From: Enchytraeus crypticus
Taxonomy: Eukaryota; Annelida; Clitellata; Enchytraeida; Enchytraeidae
Reading direction: 5' to 3'
Assembly: GCA_905160935.1 (NCBI GenBank)
Contig: CAJHZI010000262.1
Location: 270,501-334,500, forward strand
DNA: 64,000 nucleotides
The notes below the pieces were generated by a model, which saw only the letters and a list, made by a program, of their open reading frames with translations, was not told the origin of the DNA and did not search any database. The first letter of the stretch is position 1. Every line of letters begins with the position of its first letter. The position numbers and the translations under genes were made by a program. Positions 1-18,237 of the stretch are shown here, piece by piece.

Positions 1-408
1 TTTACCCTACGTTTGTACCTTGTTTTTTGTGTGTTGATGGTGATTTTGTACCTTGTTGCTGTTTGTGAATTGTTGGTGTTTTGTGTACTTAGATGCCTGC
101 CACTCTGACTTTGTGTTGGTATATATAGTAGGCTTGCCACTCGGCTATGTCTTTGTATTGCTTCTTATGAAATTATTGCGCTGTATGCATTTATGCGGAT
201 GCAGTAATTGTGCAGTACTGAAATTGTCGTCTAATCTTATTTTTCTGATTTACTGAAGATTTTTCATGGTTAAATATTCTCAAAAAATGAGATGTAAGAT
301 ATAAAAGCATATTAAAGTAATACGGTATATTTCAGTAGTAAGTAATTGCGGTAAGAATCTAGAAATTATACTCCTGTAGTTGTGTTCATATTATATATAT
401 TATTATTC
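1..408. other. Non-coding stretch upstream of the first recognised exon
   Basis: T/G-rich sequence with no exon I can recognise. It is either the 5' flank of the corepressor gene or an intron of it, because vertebrate relatives carry a long N-terminal region that would lie to the left of the window. Confidence 0.4.
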
Positions 409-6001
<5,593 letters not shown>

Positions 6002-6400
6002 GCTTGATCATCTCGTTTAGATCACATTAGAGTACCTCGAGTTATGCTGCCTAAAGCTCGTATGACGATAAGTCCTCCTAACTACTGTAGTGGGTTCAGT
6101 GCCCATTGTAGCATATGAGATATTATAAATATATCAACGGATCATCTGCATGCAGTACTCAGGACATTAAGTCCCGGGCAAGCTGATATGCTTTTCTCCG
6201 AATGAAGAGTTTTGTTGTTGTTTTGTTTTCGTATATAAGATTCTCTGATTTGTAAGAGCCTGCTATTTATGTCCGACCAATTGAGGACTTATTCATTTCA
6301 AAGACTGCTAGAACATTTGAGAACTTACTTGTAGAATCAGATGAAGTATAATAACAAATGTAATTACTAATAATAAATAAAAATAATAAAATGTATAGTA
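6002..6400 (+). other. Probable 3' UTR of the corepressor gene
   Basis: Follows the TAG at 5999-6001. Several AATAAA-type signals occur, the first at 6372-6377. The exact end cannot be fixed from sequence alone. Confidence 0.5.
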
Positions 6401-8580
6401 TAATGTAATTACTAATAATTTTAAAAAACTGATCGTGATATGTATATAGCAACTTTTGAATGTATGTAACTTGTTTAGGACAGCCGAGTATGTTTAAGCT
6501 GTTTACAGGTTGCATTGTACTCGCAATGATGATAATGATTTCAAAAAGGTGTTGCTATTAATTAAGCATCCTATTGTCACGGAAGCATCTATCAGCGATG
6601 AACCGATTTCTGTATACTTTATCTGTAGCATCGGAACTTAACAGATTTCTGCTGGTAATGCTTATGTGACATTCGGTACTAATATGACCTACTATTAAAA
6701 TCTACAGTACTAGCGTGACATAGATAATTACAGTACTAACATGTCCTACGGTTAACTCTACAGTAAAACATGTCCTATGGTGAACGGATAGTAATGTGAG
6801 CGATGGAGTGATGGCAGATCTGAATTTCTATTCTGAAAATCGGTATATTTCAGTTACTGTTCCTACTCATGTTTCAAGAGTTTAATGCTATATAGGCCTT
6901 CTACTTATGTTTTCAACATTTTATATTCTCAACATATAAACTGCTGATGTGTGGCGAGTGCAAAGAAGAAGCAAAAATTGCCCATTAAAATTATTACCCA
7001 ATTATTTAGTTACTACTCAATTTCTATCAATTTAATAATAATTTTGCATCTTGCTATTCACTTACTCCAATTGTGTATTATTCTGTATTGTATTTGGCCA
7101 TTTCAATATCTTTTTGGCTAGTATATCTGCAAAGAGGTGTATTCAGAAATTCCGATCTCATTAACTTCTTTTAACGCAGTTGAAGACGTGTAAGTGTCCT
7201 AATCCAGAGAAACATATACACACATTATAGTGAAATGATCAACTATGTCGATATCTATCACTTTTTAATACCACATGTTTAATCCGTTAGGCAATTTAGA
7301 CCATTTTCCTTATAACCAGTCCAGTGAATGTCCAAGATCTTACTCTCAGATCAGGACAGCTGGGGTTATGAAATCGATCGATCGATGAAACGAAACAAAT
7401 CCATCCGATATAGATGACTCCTTTCAATGAGTTGTGTTAATTGTGAATGGTAATTTTATGCATTGGTAACCTAGCCATTGTTTGCTCTTTACAAAGATAT
7501 AGAATGGCTCTTTATTACAATTACTGCATACTTGATAAAATTCCCATCTGCTAATACTTATCGCTCGCCGGATGTCTTTTGACTGTTGCATGAAGTTTCT
7601 GATATATTTTGATGTTAAAGCAAATTGTTTCTGTAATGTTTTCATTTCGCATTTTAATTTATTTAGTAGTTTTAGAAGGCTAGACAGTGTACTCAGTTAT
7701 ACTGTCAAATATATCATTTTAATTTTATTTATTTATTTCTGTCTATTTGATTTCACTCTTTCTTAAATATAAGTCTTTGGTATGACTGCTGTACTGGTGT
7801 TATATTAGATGACTAATGTAGATTTCTGATCTGGTTCATGGGTTATTGTAGCCCACCAGATTAACACCATCCAGTGACACGTCGAGGAGTCGCCGTAAAA
7901 GGAAAAATCGGAAACATAAATACCAATGGGTTAGAATCTTTTGTCAGATCAGAAATCAATATTTTCTGTGTCCCGTTTATCTTTGTGCGGCGACATAATC
8001 GAAATGTCAGTGCGGCCATGTTTATCGAGCTTGGCTACCCTAACGCAAATCGGAAACTACAATAACACAACCAGAGTGCTGTTGTCATCCACGACAACAC
8101 CGAACGCTTTTGGAGCCAAAGCCAAGCAGTCGATGCGCAGATGAGGTTCAATAAATAGGGCGAATCCAAAATTCGGAAAATATGTCCAAGGAAGGGCACT
8201 AATGAGTTGGAGTTTCACGTAAGGGTCGCAGTTCAAGCACAGAGGATGGAAGAGATTGAGTTAAAAGTTAAGCATTTAACATTTTTACGACAGAAATGAC
8301 TGATGAAATCAAAGATCTTTAAATAGGTAGATATGGCATGACTGTTGTTTCAGCGATAACAGTTTTGTAACAAGAGTGACTTGATTTCCAGCATGATCCA
8401 TTTAATCGTGAGGGTAAACAAAGCCCCTTTGTCATATAAGAATTTTGATTTTTGACAACACTGTATTTTATTAGATTAATTGCTGAATTAATGAGCTCAG
8501 ATAAAGATTGCTTAGAAAAACGCATGCGATTCTACCGACCATGACATTTGGACGGATAAATGATTATGAGAAGCATTGAA
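6401..8580. other. Intergenic stretch with no gene recognised
   Basis: AT-rich sequence between the corepressor gene and CCDC97. It holds one truncated SINE B copy (7223-7366) and a somewhat GC-richer block at 7860-8300 that is broken in every frame and that I cannot identify. Confidence 0.5.
7223..7366 (-). repeat. SINE B copy 1, 5'-truncated
   Basis: Reverse strand; carries the 3' half of the family (CCAGTCCAGTGAATGTCC, GATCAACTATGTCGATATC) but not the tRNA-like head. Confidence 0.75.
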
Positions 8581-8587
8581 GAGCTAA

Positions 8588-8700
8588 ATTCTGATTGGTT
8601 GACAACTCTGGAAACCAACAATTCTGATTGGCCCGTGAGCATCGCATCGATAAACGCTATAGATGACTTTCACAGCTGTTAGCCGCGCCCACTTTTAGAC
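8588..8700. promoter_or_regulatory. Candidate promoter-like block with two CCAAT motifs
   Basis: Two repeated AATTCTGATTGG motifs (about 8588-8600 and 8620-8632) resemble inverted CCAAT boxes, followed by GCCGCGCCCAC near 8682, an SP1-like GC box in otherwise AT-rich DNA. It lies about 1 kb upstream of the proposed CCDC97 start. Motif resemblance only. Confidence 0.25.
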
Positions 8701-9618
8701 ACCTGCCGGCATTGGCATCCATATTGGATTACGTTTGTTGATTTTTAGCATTACGTATGTATAGATATATATGCATATAAAAAATAAAATTTCTATGTAC
8801 GTATATTGCAATTTGTAAAAATGCACACGATTTATTAGTAATATACACAGACAGTGTACCTGTGTGCCTCATGAAGTTATATGAACTTAAGTATGAAATA
8901 TATGAGCTCCGATCTTACCGGTACGCCGTACTTTGTAGATTCGTTATGTAGCTGGACTCTATAGTTGAAGACTTAACTTAAATTAATTATACTCGTTCAG
9001 TAAGTCTTGAGGACCTGCAACACTAGTCTAGTCGTAGTTTAATGCTTCAATACACAAAGACTGTAAAGGATTCAAGTACAAACCTTAAGTCTTAAACTAT
9101 AGGCTAGTGCAAAAGGCCAAAACTTTCAATATTTTTTTGTGTGCAGATCTATGTATATTCCAATAATTTGACTCTGTTTAGAGAAATTTGACCTTAATCT
9201 GCATTACGGAAATGGCAGAAATGGCAGAAGTTTTGCAATTACTAATTTCATCAAACCATTAATGCTTGCCACCAATAGGCCTATCTTATATTTCGATTGC
9301 TAATTAAATACATAAGTACAAAATAAAACAGAAACACGTACATCGAGATTTTTGTTCCCTTTTCCTTAATTCCACTCATGGAGTCCAAATTTCTGCCATT
9401 TCTACCAATTAGCCTGTCCCATGCATTAATTAGCAGAAACGGCAGCAATGCTGAAATTACGTGTAACAAAGCTTTCAAGAACCATCATATCCATTACCAG
9501 TTCATTAACCTGTAAGAAAGAGCCCATGTCCATATGCCAGACACAATTTTATACTAAATTAAGATGAAAAACTGCTTAAAGATACATATATAGCCGTGTA
9601 TCGTATAGAGTTTTCTGC

Positions 9619-9633
9619 ATCAAAATGGCGGCT
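9619..9633 (+). promoter_or_regulatory. YY1-like motif overlapping the proposed CCDC97 start codon
   Basis: CAAAATGGCGGCT matches the known YY1 core (AAnATGGCGGC), which in metazoan genes often sits just downstream of the transcription start and can include the start ATG. Here the ATG is the proposed first codon of CCDC97. Confidence 0.45.
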
Positions 9634-12600
9634 TTGTAATGTAAACAAAAAATTACGTGTTCATGAAACCTCTCTATATAACTAGGTGACGGGCTCTGGA
9701 ATTCTAGTTCTATGCTGAACTCTGGCTTCTAAGAAATTACTAGCTGAACTTGCCTAAATAAAACTCTTAAAGAATTATTGCGGTAAAACATAACCTAGTA
9801 GATTTCCTGCAAGCTTCTGATTTCTGACTGAATTCGCTAGAAAGCTGTCCTACTACACCCTCTATAGGTCAGTGTTAGTTTGCATGATACAAATACGAAT
9901 TCTATATCAGAGAAAGCAAGTGTGCCACCCGGGATGTGCAGATTTATGTGTATTGGTCTTCTAAACCCTCTATAGGTCGGTTAGATTAGACAATACATCA
10001 TATCTCATATCCGATACCAATCCTGAATTGCACCAGAAACGCAAATTTCTAGAATTAAATCTAGTCAAGGCGTTTTCTCGTCAATGTAGGTAAAAACTGC
10101 TGCATTCAAATACTTCGCAGAAGATAGAAGAAAAGAAGACAGACGTTTGAAGATAGGAGAAAACAAGGGAAGTATAATATACATAGACGAGACGTGCCGT
10201 GAAGCAATAATTCGTTCTCCTGTTCTATATTATTTTGAACTTTATTTAGCTGACTGATTAAGATATTTAATTTTCGTAGTTATCGTTTTAAGTTCTGTTC
10301 CATTTAATGTGTGATGGAACACATGTGTGTGTGTTTATGAACTACAGTATAAAGCAGGAGAAAAGCGGAGAGTCATTTCCAAAAGAGCCAAGCCAGGTAG
10401 AAAAACTTTACTAGAGCCATATTGTGGTCGATATAGAGCATCTATGCTATAGAAAATGAACAGCATACTTAGAGCTGTTAATTGAAAGAGGGTCAATTGG
10501 CAAAACGTACGAAATTCGTTTAATTCAGTCCCTTTGATATCATGACAGACATTAGAGCAATGACAAAAATCGTATTGTTTAAAAAGTAAAAAGTAAACTC
10601 TTATTATAGTGCAATGATCAACTATGTTGATATCTATCACTTTTTTAACACCACATGTTTAAACCGTTAGGCAAATTAGTCCATTTTCCAAATAGCCAGT
10701 CCAGCGAATGTCTGAGATTTTACTCTTAGATCAGCGTGGCTGGGATTTATTTAATTTGATGAATAGAAGTTATTAACTTAAGATTAGTTGTGGATAAGAT
10801 TATTGTTTAGGGTTTGATTTGAATTGAATTAGGGTTGTATTAGTGGAATTAGGGTTAGATTAAATGACATTTAGAAACCAAACATTGCAATTTTTGTCAT
10901 TGATCTAATGTCTACCTTTGATCATTTTTTCGATGGCGAGAACTTGTAATAGGCACACTGCTTGACAGTTATTCCAAGCTCTTTGAATTGTAAAATGTAA
11001 ACACAGCGAAACGATGTAATTTTGTGAATATTTGATTATTTAATTAAAATTTTATGAGCGGCTGAAGAGACGTAAAAACAAAGAATCTATGCTGTAATAG
11101 TATAAAGCGTTAAGAAATCATGCTGGAACTTTAAGTTAAGTTAATAGTGCCGAAGTTTGCCAATCCTGGGATATTTATATTGAACATAAAACTTAGTTAA
11201 TTAGGACTTGATTGCTCGATTTGTATGTATTTACATTAAGCCACAATATATTAGAATGTTATTTTCATAATAAGAGATTCTCTCTCTTAGTGCACTGCCT
11301 ACTGGCAGATCCTTAGTGAACTGCCTACTGGCAGGTCCATCGTATATGGTATTGTGATTCTAGATAATTATTTAATTATGGCTAAAGTTGACATTATTCA
11401 TTCATTTACGATATTTATAGAAATCCTAATAGAAGAAACATAAACAAACTTTAAATATATAAGTTAATTGATAATGTGTACATACTAATATTTTTGTTAT
11501 TATTTTTATAAGATTAAAAAGTACATGCTAAGTTTAAATTGCTTTTTTGCCCCAAGAATCTATCAGATGGTATCCAGCTGGGATGTGTGAAAAAACTTGT
11601 TTTCGTTAGCATGAATGCTTTTGGTACTCTTTAATCTGCTATTTAGAAGTAAGGGGTATACATGCTGTCACTAAGAGCAATATGGAAATAGGGGATTGAC
11701 TGATAATGTGGTGGACAGGGAGGAGTGGAGAAGGTCTATTCGTATCCCAATACTGGTTAAAGTGAGATTCAAGGTTAGATGATGATGATGATGATGATTT
11801 AGAAGTATTTAAGGAAGAAATAACATTTTAAATACCAGTTATCCTGCTTGTTGTTAAATTAATCTAATTGTAAACTAATTGTTTTTTGCATTTTTATTGT
11901 ATGTGGTATGTGCAGGTGTGAATCATCAGTTCAGAGAGTGTCTGGAGACATCCAGTCATTAAAGATTGCTAATAAACAGGAAGCTATTGCTGAGATGGAA
12001 GTTGCTACCAGTATAGACTGCGATGTTGATTCAGATCTCAGTAAAATTAGGGAGCGAATGCTGATTAGATTAGCAAGATCTGATGCTCACTTTAAGCATC
12101 AGCAGCGCGGCGAGCCGGATCTAACGTATGACGATAAACGGCATATAGCTACAGATTTATTGGATACTAAACCTGCGATTTTTCTTGAGAGATTTAGTAA
12201 ATATATAGAAATAACTGACATGCCCTACCTTAATCAGTTTGCTGGAGATTATATTGTAGATTTTCATTTAAATAAGATTAGCGAACGTTTAAAGTTGTTG
12301 ACTAAAAGCAATGAGAAGCTGATTAGAAATCGTCGCTATGAAGCAATGAAACGACTGCAGTCTGGAGGAGAGTATTTTGGTGATGAAGAGATGAAGTGTA
12401 GAGATCCCTTGTTGTATGAAGAAATGATTGGTCAACACATAACAAGTGAGGATGCTGAAAAGATGATGACCAAGTGTGATGATTCACTCTCTGGTGTTTT
12501 GCTTAAACACCTCCAATCAGTGCAAAACAATGAAAAGTTCAACAGTCAAAAAGAAATTGAGGTTTTACTCAGATTTTATAACTTATAAAGTTATCCTGAA

Positions 12601-15600
12601 ATTTATTTACTGGTATACTAGATATCCTTTTATAGATATGTCTCAACAAGTCTTATTTTTTATAGAATCTAATCTATCTAATTTTGATATGTATACTATC
12701 AGTCTTTACTTAAGATTAATTGTTTGATGCATATCTAATTGATGTTCCTATAGTTTTCTCTTTAGTCAATGGAGTAAATAGGTTATTTTTATTTCAGTGA
12801 CTGCTGCTGTTGTGGGAACTCTTCACAACAGTCCATTATATTCACTTTCTTCTTAAAGAGTTACAGTGCTACCTGTATGATATTATCTTACCTTGAATTT
12901 TCATGGATCACTGGTCCAGTATTGATCTGAATAACTTCTTTTTCCAATACCTGCAAATTGTTTAATGTGATTTTGTTTATCAAGTTATGTTCTGGTTATT
13001 GTGACAGGTTCTGCAGGTTCTGTTTGTCATGATATTATCTGTCATGTTAGGTTCTCATTGTCACGATGTGTTCTGTTTGTCATGGTATATTAGAACTCTT
13101 TGTCATGATATTTTATGGATATCATGATGATATTATCTCCAGGACATGATCCACGTACATTGAATATTTTCTTTATTATTAGGATCATATCTTTGATTTT
13201 CATTTCTTTCCTTTTAAAAATATATTCTAATATTTCGTTCTGTATCTTTTAAAGGGAAATTCAAGAGATCTGAGCCAGGAGTTGAAAGCAAGTCAAATTA
13301 CTTGAAGGCATCCATGCTATTGTTCTACCTTTTACATAATATTATTATTATTATTGTTGCTATTAATGTGGTATAATAATAATAATTATTATTATTATGA
13401 TAACATTACTGTGACTATGCTATTTATTATTTAATATTAATCTATGCCATTTTTTGTCTGAATGTTGTTTGTTCATGATCTTATTGCATTACTAACTGGA
13501 TCACAAATTGAATCAGAGTTAAGCAATTGTTGATGGCTCCGGATATCATTTGATCTGTTTATGTGATATATTTATTTGATATTTTGTGACCTGTGCAGAA
13601 TCAGCAGCGGATGGACTCTAAAGATGACTCAGATCCTGATGATGATGAATTGGATGAAGACGAATCTGAACTTGAAAGTGATGATGATGACTCAGGTTAG
13701 ATGTTAAATTATTCTTATTAGTTCATTGATGTTGCCACCTACAACTTTGAATGTAACCTTGTGACATTCAACTGTAATATTCCAGGTGTGGCGTCATGTG
13801 TTGCTCTAGGCTTTAGAGGCACTTGAAAGAAATGTACAGGGTGAGTAAAAAAAGTGATAACATTTGCAAAAATTTGAATATCTCAGGCTATTGTTAATAT
13901 TTTCTAATCAAACTTTTACCTATTACTAAAGGACAAATTTTTGATAAGATGGCAAATTTTTATCCATTTTAATACATAGATGAAAGTTTCAGCAGAGCAA
14001 TCCCCCTTTTTTGAATGTACTGTAAATAAAATTTTATTTTATTTTATTTTTTTGGCCCTGAAAAGGGTAGTTGTGGTGGTTCAGAAAGAAGCAGTTGTTT
14101 CTGCTAGCATTACTGCCTATTCGATATGCTTTCTTCCAGCTGCTACGCAGAACTGCAGTAACTTTCGGAACGCTAGGACAGCCTTGTTGATTCCACCTTG
14201 GGGAAGTCTCGCCCAAACAAAATTGATTGTAGCGCTTTTCTGCAGTTCTGTCTTGTTTTTAGGCTTCGACTGGTGTTTCTGATAGAGATGCAGCATGGTT
14301 TCCCAGACATGGTAATCCAGAGGATTTTAATCGGGAGAGTTTGGAGGCCATTCACACTTCTTAATGAAATCCGGGTTTCTCTCGCTGATCCATTTCTATG
14401 CATGACGAGATGGATGAGCAGGAGCACCATTCTGCTGGAACGATGAAACCATTTGGTAGAAGAACATTGCAATCATCAAACAGCTTGGGAAGTGAAGTAT
14501 TGACATAATACTGAGCATTCACCTATTCCTTCTCGTCAATGAAGTGCAATTTGCCCTTACCGTTGTAGCAAACGTGATTTTTAGGTAAAAAAATGGGGGT
14601 TGCTCTGCTTAAAATTGTATAACTGGCCAATCTATGGATAAAAATGGATGAAAATTGGCTACCTCATCACAAATTAGTCCTTTAGTAATTGATAAAAGTT
14701 ATATTTGAAAATATTCAACATAGCCTGAGATATTCAAACTTTTTACAGGTGTTATCTTTTTTTTACTCAACCTGCATATATTTTGAAAACTGACTCCAAC
14801 GGATCCTGTGTTTTTGCAATCTATCACGCTTTACTGGTAAGGCTAAGTTAGCGTCAGTTTCCTCACTCGAAAGCTATGTCAGTGACGGGCGAGCCCAGGA
14901 TTTGAACCTGCACATACTGATCCGCAGTCAAATATCGTACCGACGTCACCACTGGCTCCAGTCGGCCGCCTCTGCTAATTATTTACTGAGCCAGACTCAT
15001 GCAAAGTGGATCTTTACTCCTGGAAGCATATATAGCGATCCCAGGAATACATTTCTTCCTTGACACACTCAGTTGACCTCCATGAGTTACTCCTAATCAC
15101 TTCCTTTATGTACTATTGACGACAGTCGGCCAGGAATGTAAAATATTCAACATATATTATTTGCTTAGGCTCCAAGTATTGCTCGTTACTTTAGGAAAAT
15201 GTTATAATTTTGTTAAATTTTTTAAATTATAAATTTAATTGTAAATTATAATATTTATGTGAATTATATAATTCAGTTACTGTTATTCAATATTCAACTA
15301 TTAACTAAGAATTGAAAGAGTGAATGAAATCTTCCCTTTTTGCATCCTATAGCAAATAGTTTGATATTTTCATTAAAATGATATTACTAAACTGCATTAG
15401 ATGCGTCGTTGTTTTTGATGACAGTACATTAGATCCTCATATATTGAATACTTTTATTAGCAAATAGTCATACCTAGATTTGCTTAGTTCACTCATGACT
15501 AACTGAGCATTGTCTGACATTAATTGATGTCAACACTGTAACCCTGTTAACTCTTCAAATTGCTTTTAAATATTATTTATTAATATACTCGATTGTTTCT

Positions 15601-17292
15601 TATCTGCAGCTACTTTTAAAAATTACTGATATACCCCTTTTCTGGTAGATATCTTTAACTGGTTTTAAGAATTGCATATCATGTCGCATATAATATTGTT
15701 TATTATATGCAATATGATATTGTCTATCTCCATTTTTTGGGTGCAGCATATATTTGTCTGTTATATGCTTGGTTTTAGACAAGCACAAGATCACAGATGT
15801 GGAGAAATCTGCTCTAAGAAACGCATTCATCTCAACTATGCAGGAGAGATTTTTGCGTGGAGAAGACTCTGAGTTCAATTACAGGTTGTACCTAAGTTCT
15901 TTACTGCTATTGTTCAGGTCGCAAGAACCACACAAACACCTCGTCCTTGGACCTGTATTTTAAATATGTGAATTAATTTGCATTATTTTGTGAAATTATT
16001 TTGCTTTTCTTATGGGATTTGAATTGGTATCTTAAAGGTTTAATAAACTTTTTTGAAAACTAACTTTGGTTGATATGAATAGCAAAACCTAGCAATTTAA
16101 TTATGTTGTTTATATTGTGTTGCACTGGTATAGGGATCTTTGTGGTCCACTTTGTGGCTCTATTTGATTTACATTCTCCTGTGTTCTCTCCTGTGTTCTC
16201 TCCAGTGTTCTCTTCTGTGTTCTCTCTTGTGTTTTCTTCTGTGTTCTCTCCAGTGTTCTCTCCAGTGTTCTCTACTGTGTTCTCTCCTATGTTCTCTCCT
16301 GTGTTCTCTCCTATGTTCTCTCCTGTGTTCTCTCCTGTGTTCTCTCCAGTGTTGTCTCATGTGTTCTCTCCTGTGTTCTCTCTAGTGTGCTATCCAGTGT
16401 TCTGTCTGGTATTCTTTCCTGTGTTCTCTCTAGTGTTTTCTCAAGTGTTTTCTCTAGTGTTCTTTCCAGTGTTCTCTTTAGTGTTTTCTGGATAGTGTTT
16501 TCTCCAATGTTCTCACCTCTGTTCTCTATCGACTGGTTCGATAGACTCGGTAATACATGTAAGTATCTTGCTCTCTTCACTTGTGAATTTTCCGGAAGTG
16601 AACGGCAGTAATGTTTTTATTCAAAATTTGTAGAGCATTCTTAGTAGTTGTAAGCATCATAGAAGCCTCAACCTCTTCTCTGAAATCATTGGTTCTATGA
16701 AATCTTCAATACAAGTAGAAATTGTATGGGAAATTATGAGAAGATGGGTTCAGTATGGGCGGTATAAATTTTTTCGTCTTTGTTGGCGAACATCTGTGTA
16801 AACAATTTAGAAGACTGCAGCAGTTCGATTAGAAACACCAATTTTCTTGTCTTATTGTTAAAGTAATAGCATCCTATTCCAGAGTACTGGAATATATATT
16901 TATTCATATATAAGTTTAATTCTTTTACTGCTATTATTTTTATTGTGAAACTCCTAAATCGTTAAGATTAATGTACTAATGGTGGCTTATTACATAATGG
17001 TAACGCTTGCTTACATGTAAGCAGAATATCAACTGTTCGAATTTAGCCCCGAGACTGACACTGACAGAATTTCCCGTGGTATGGAAGCAGACATTGAAAT
17101 TGGCTTCAATATTGCTTTATTGTTGCATATTTGCGTTATGAATATAGTTTAGTTACATTTATATATGTGCTATTACTTTGTTTGTGTTACAGTGAAGTGG
17201 ACAACAATTCAGACTACGATTCTATGGATATATTAAACAACGATGCAGAGGAAAAGTATTTTGACAACGAGGACGATATCGAGGAACTATAA
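9625..17292 (+). CDS. CCDC97: CCDC97 (coiled-coil domain-containing protein 97)
   Basis: Exons: 9625-9635 (proposed), 11916-12561, 13599-13695, 15779-15884, 17193-17292. Recognised by family blocks: QQRGEPDLTYDDKRHIATDL, KPAIFLERFSKY, RNRRYEAMKRLQSGGEYFGD, RDPLLYEEMIGQH, an acidic exon (DSDPDDDELDEDESELESDD), then MQERFLRGEDSEFNY, DNNSDYDSMDI and EEKYFDNEDDIEEL with stop. The order and spacing match vertebrate CCDC97 (about 340 residues; here about 320). CCDC97 is a nuclear protein reported with spliceosomal SF3B components; its biochemical role is poorly defined. The 11-nt first coding exon (MAA plus two bases, donor GTAATG) is inferred because its phase 2 fits the exon starting at 11916; an ATG at 11908 is the alternative. 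Introns carry family C and LINE fragments, a Tc1/mariner element, a SINE A copy and a 12-bp minisatellite. Confidence 0.92.
10587..10749 (-). repeat. SINE B copy 2, 5'-truncated
   Basis: Reverse strand, aligned along its length with the copy at 7223 and with the 3' two thirds of the full copies at 27082 and 46761. Lies in intron 1 of CCDC97. Confidence 0.8.
11277..11345 (-). repeat. Short 3' end of the (GA)n-tailed LINE, hairpin duplicated
   Basis: A CT run followed by TTAGTGCACTGCCTACTGGCAG; the terminal hairpin (11295-11308) is repeated at 11321-11334. Only the last tens of bases of the LINE are present. Confidence 0.75.
11686..11799 (+). repeat. Short retroposon family C, 3' part
   Basis: GGTCTATTCGTATCCC, then CTGGTTAAAGTGAGATTC and a (GAT)n tail. 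It lies about 120 bp before CCDC97 exon 2. Confidence 0.8.
13837..14774 (-). mobile_element. Degenerate Tc1/mariner-superfamily DNA transposon
   Basis: Terminal inverted repeats of roughly 175 bp, outer ends CAGGGTGAGTAAAAAA and (reverse strand) CAGGTTGAGTAAAAAA, reaching inward to GCAGAGCAAyCCCC. The left end is preceded by TA, as expected of this superfamily. Between them the - strand carries transposase remnants: NAQYYVNTSLPKLFDDC, LLPNGFIVPAEW, WPPNSPDxNPLDYHVWETML (x is a stop) and LPQGGINKAVLAFRKL. These match the second and third catalytic blocks of mariner-like transposases. Stops and frame breaks show it is inactive. It lies in intron 3 of CCDC97. Confidence 0.88.
14832..14965 (-). 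repeat. SINE A copy 2
   Basis: Near-complete reverse copy: GCGTCAGTTTCCTCACTCGA, GGGCGAGCCCAGGATTTGAA (reverse B box) and CACTGGCTCCAG head. Immediately downstream of the Tc1/mariner element. Confidence 0.9.
16165..16500. repeat. 12-bp minisatellite, consensus TCTCCTGTGTTC
   Basis: Roughly 27 units. Because the unit is a multiple of three, long repetitive open frames exist on both strands (FSPV-type and REHR-type peptides), but the array lies inside CCDC97 intron 4 and is not taken as coding. Confidence 0.95.
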
Positions 17293-18130
17293 TTTTAAAG
17301 GAGATTTTGTACTTTCTCGATCATACCGTGCGTTATATTCAAATCAGTGAAATCACTAGGCAGCTAATATAAATGTGTTCTATTGGATGCTTGAGATATT
17401 ACTGAAATTAAGTAACACTTTGAAAGATTTCGTAAGTCTTCTATTGATATATTCACTTGTTGTTTGCATGTAAAAAATAATATTGTGAACGAGGACTGTT
17501 GCGTTAGATCCAGAATGAAATGCTGTGCTAATTTGAGTGCAAAAAATTTCTGAATAGCTTATATCTTAGATGCTCAAAGCTAAGCTATTGAAGTTAATTA
17601 TATATTATCTGTTGATGATTAACTTGACTGTGATTGTAATTTATTATCTTTATTGTAATTAAACGTATGAAAATCAATAATTATTACAAACCAATAAACA
17701 CCAACGTCTGAAAGGGCATTCGGTTGGCGAGCACGTAGGCTCCAGAAATTACTACAAAATTTTCTCAAACGAATGGAAGAGGTTATAGGAGATTGATAGA
17801 TAATCTGGTACGAGACAGAGAGGATTAGAGAAGGTCTATTCGTATTCTGATCCTAGTTAAACTGGTATTAAAGGGAAGAAGATGATGATGATTATCGTAA
17901 TTAACCTACGTGGAGAGATACTTGTAATACGTAGTAATGTTGAAGAATAGTAGACACGACTGCAGCCTTGGATGTGAAACGTATTATTATATCTTACAAA
18001 TTAGGTTGATACTTTAAAGTTTAAACTACTAGAATATTTAATATAAATGTTATAATTAGTAACATTTGCTACTGATAATGTATGAAACATATCCATTGTT
18101 CATGATTAATAAAGCGTTATACTGTATTAT
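17293..18130 (+). other. Probable CCDC97 3' UTR and polyadenylation region
   Basis: AATAAA at 17693-17698 and again at 18108-18113. A family C retroposon (17699-17894) lies between them, so use of the distal site would place it in the transcript. Confidence 0.5.
17699..17894 (+). repeat. Short retroposon family C, near full-length 3' two thirds
   Basis: GGGCATTCGGTTGGCGAGC, TAGGCTCCAGAAATTACTAC, GGTCTATTCGTATTCTGATC and an (AAGATGATGATG) tail. Confidence 0.85.
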
Positions 18131-18237
18131 ATTGTATATTACTATAAATGTTTGCTATTTGTATGTCATGTTATTGTATTTGTACAGTATGTAGATAAGA
18201 ACTTTTATACATGCTCTGTAGGTTTTCAATCTGAAAT

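Noticed and set aside
7860-8300. GC-richer block with several medium-length open frames
   Set aside because: All frames are broken and none shows a recognisable motif on either strand; may be an old repeat.
16103-16611. Repetitive FSPV / REHR-type open frames of up to 130 codons
   Set aside because: The 12-bp minisatellite unit keeps frame on both strands; it sits inside CCDC97 intron 4 and has no start, domain or splice support.
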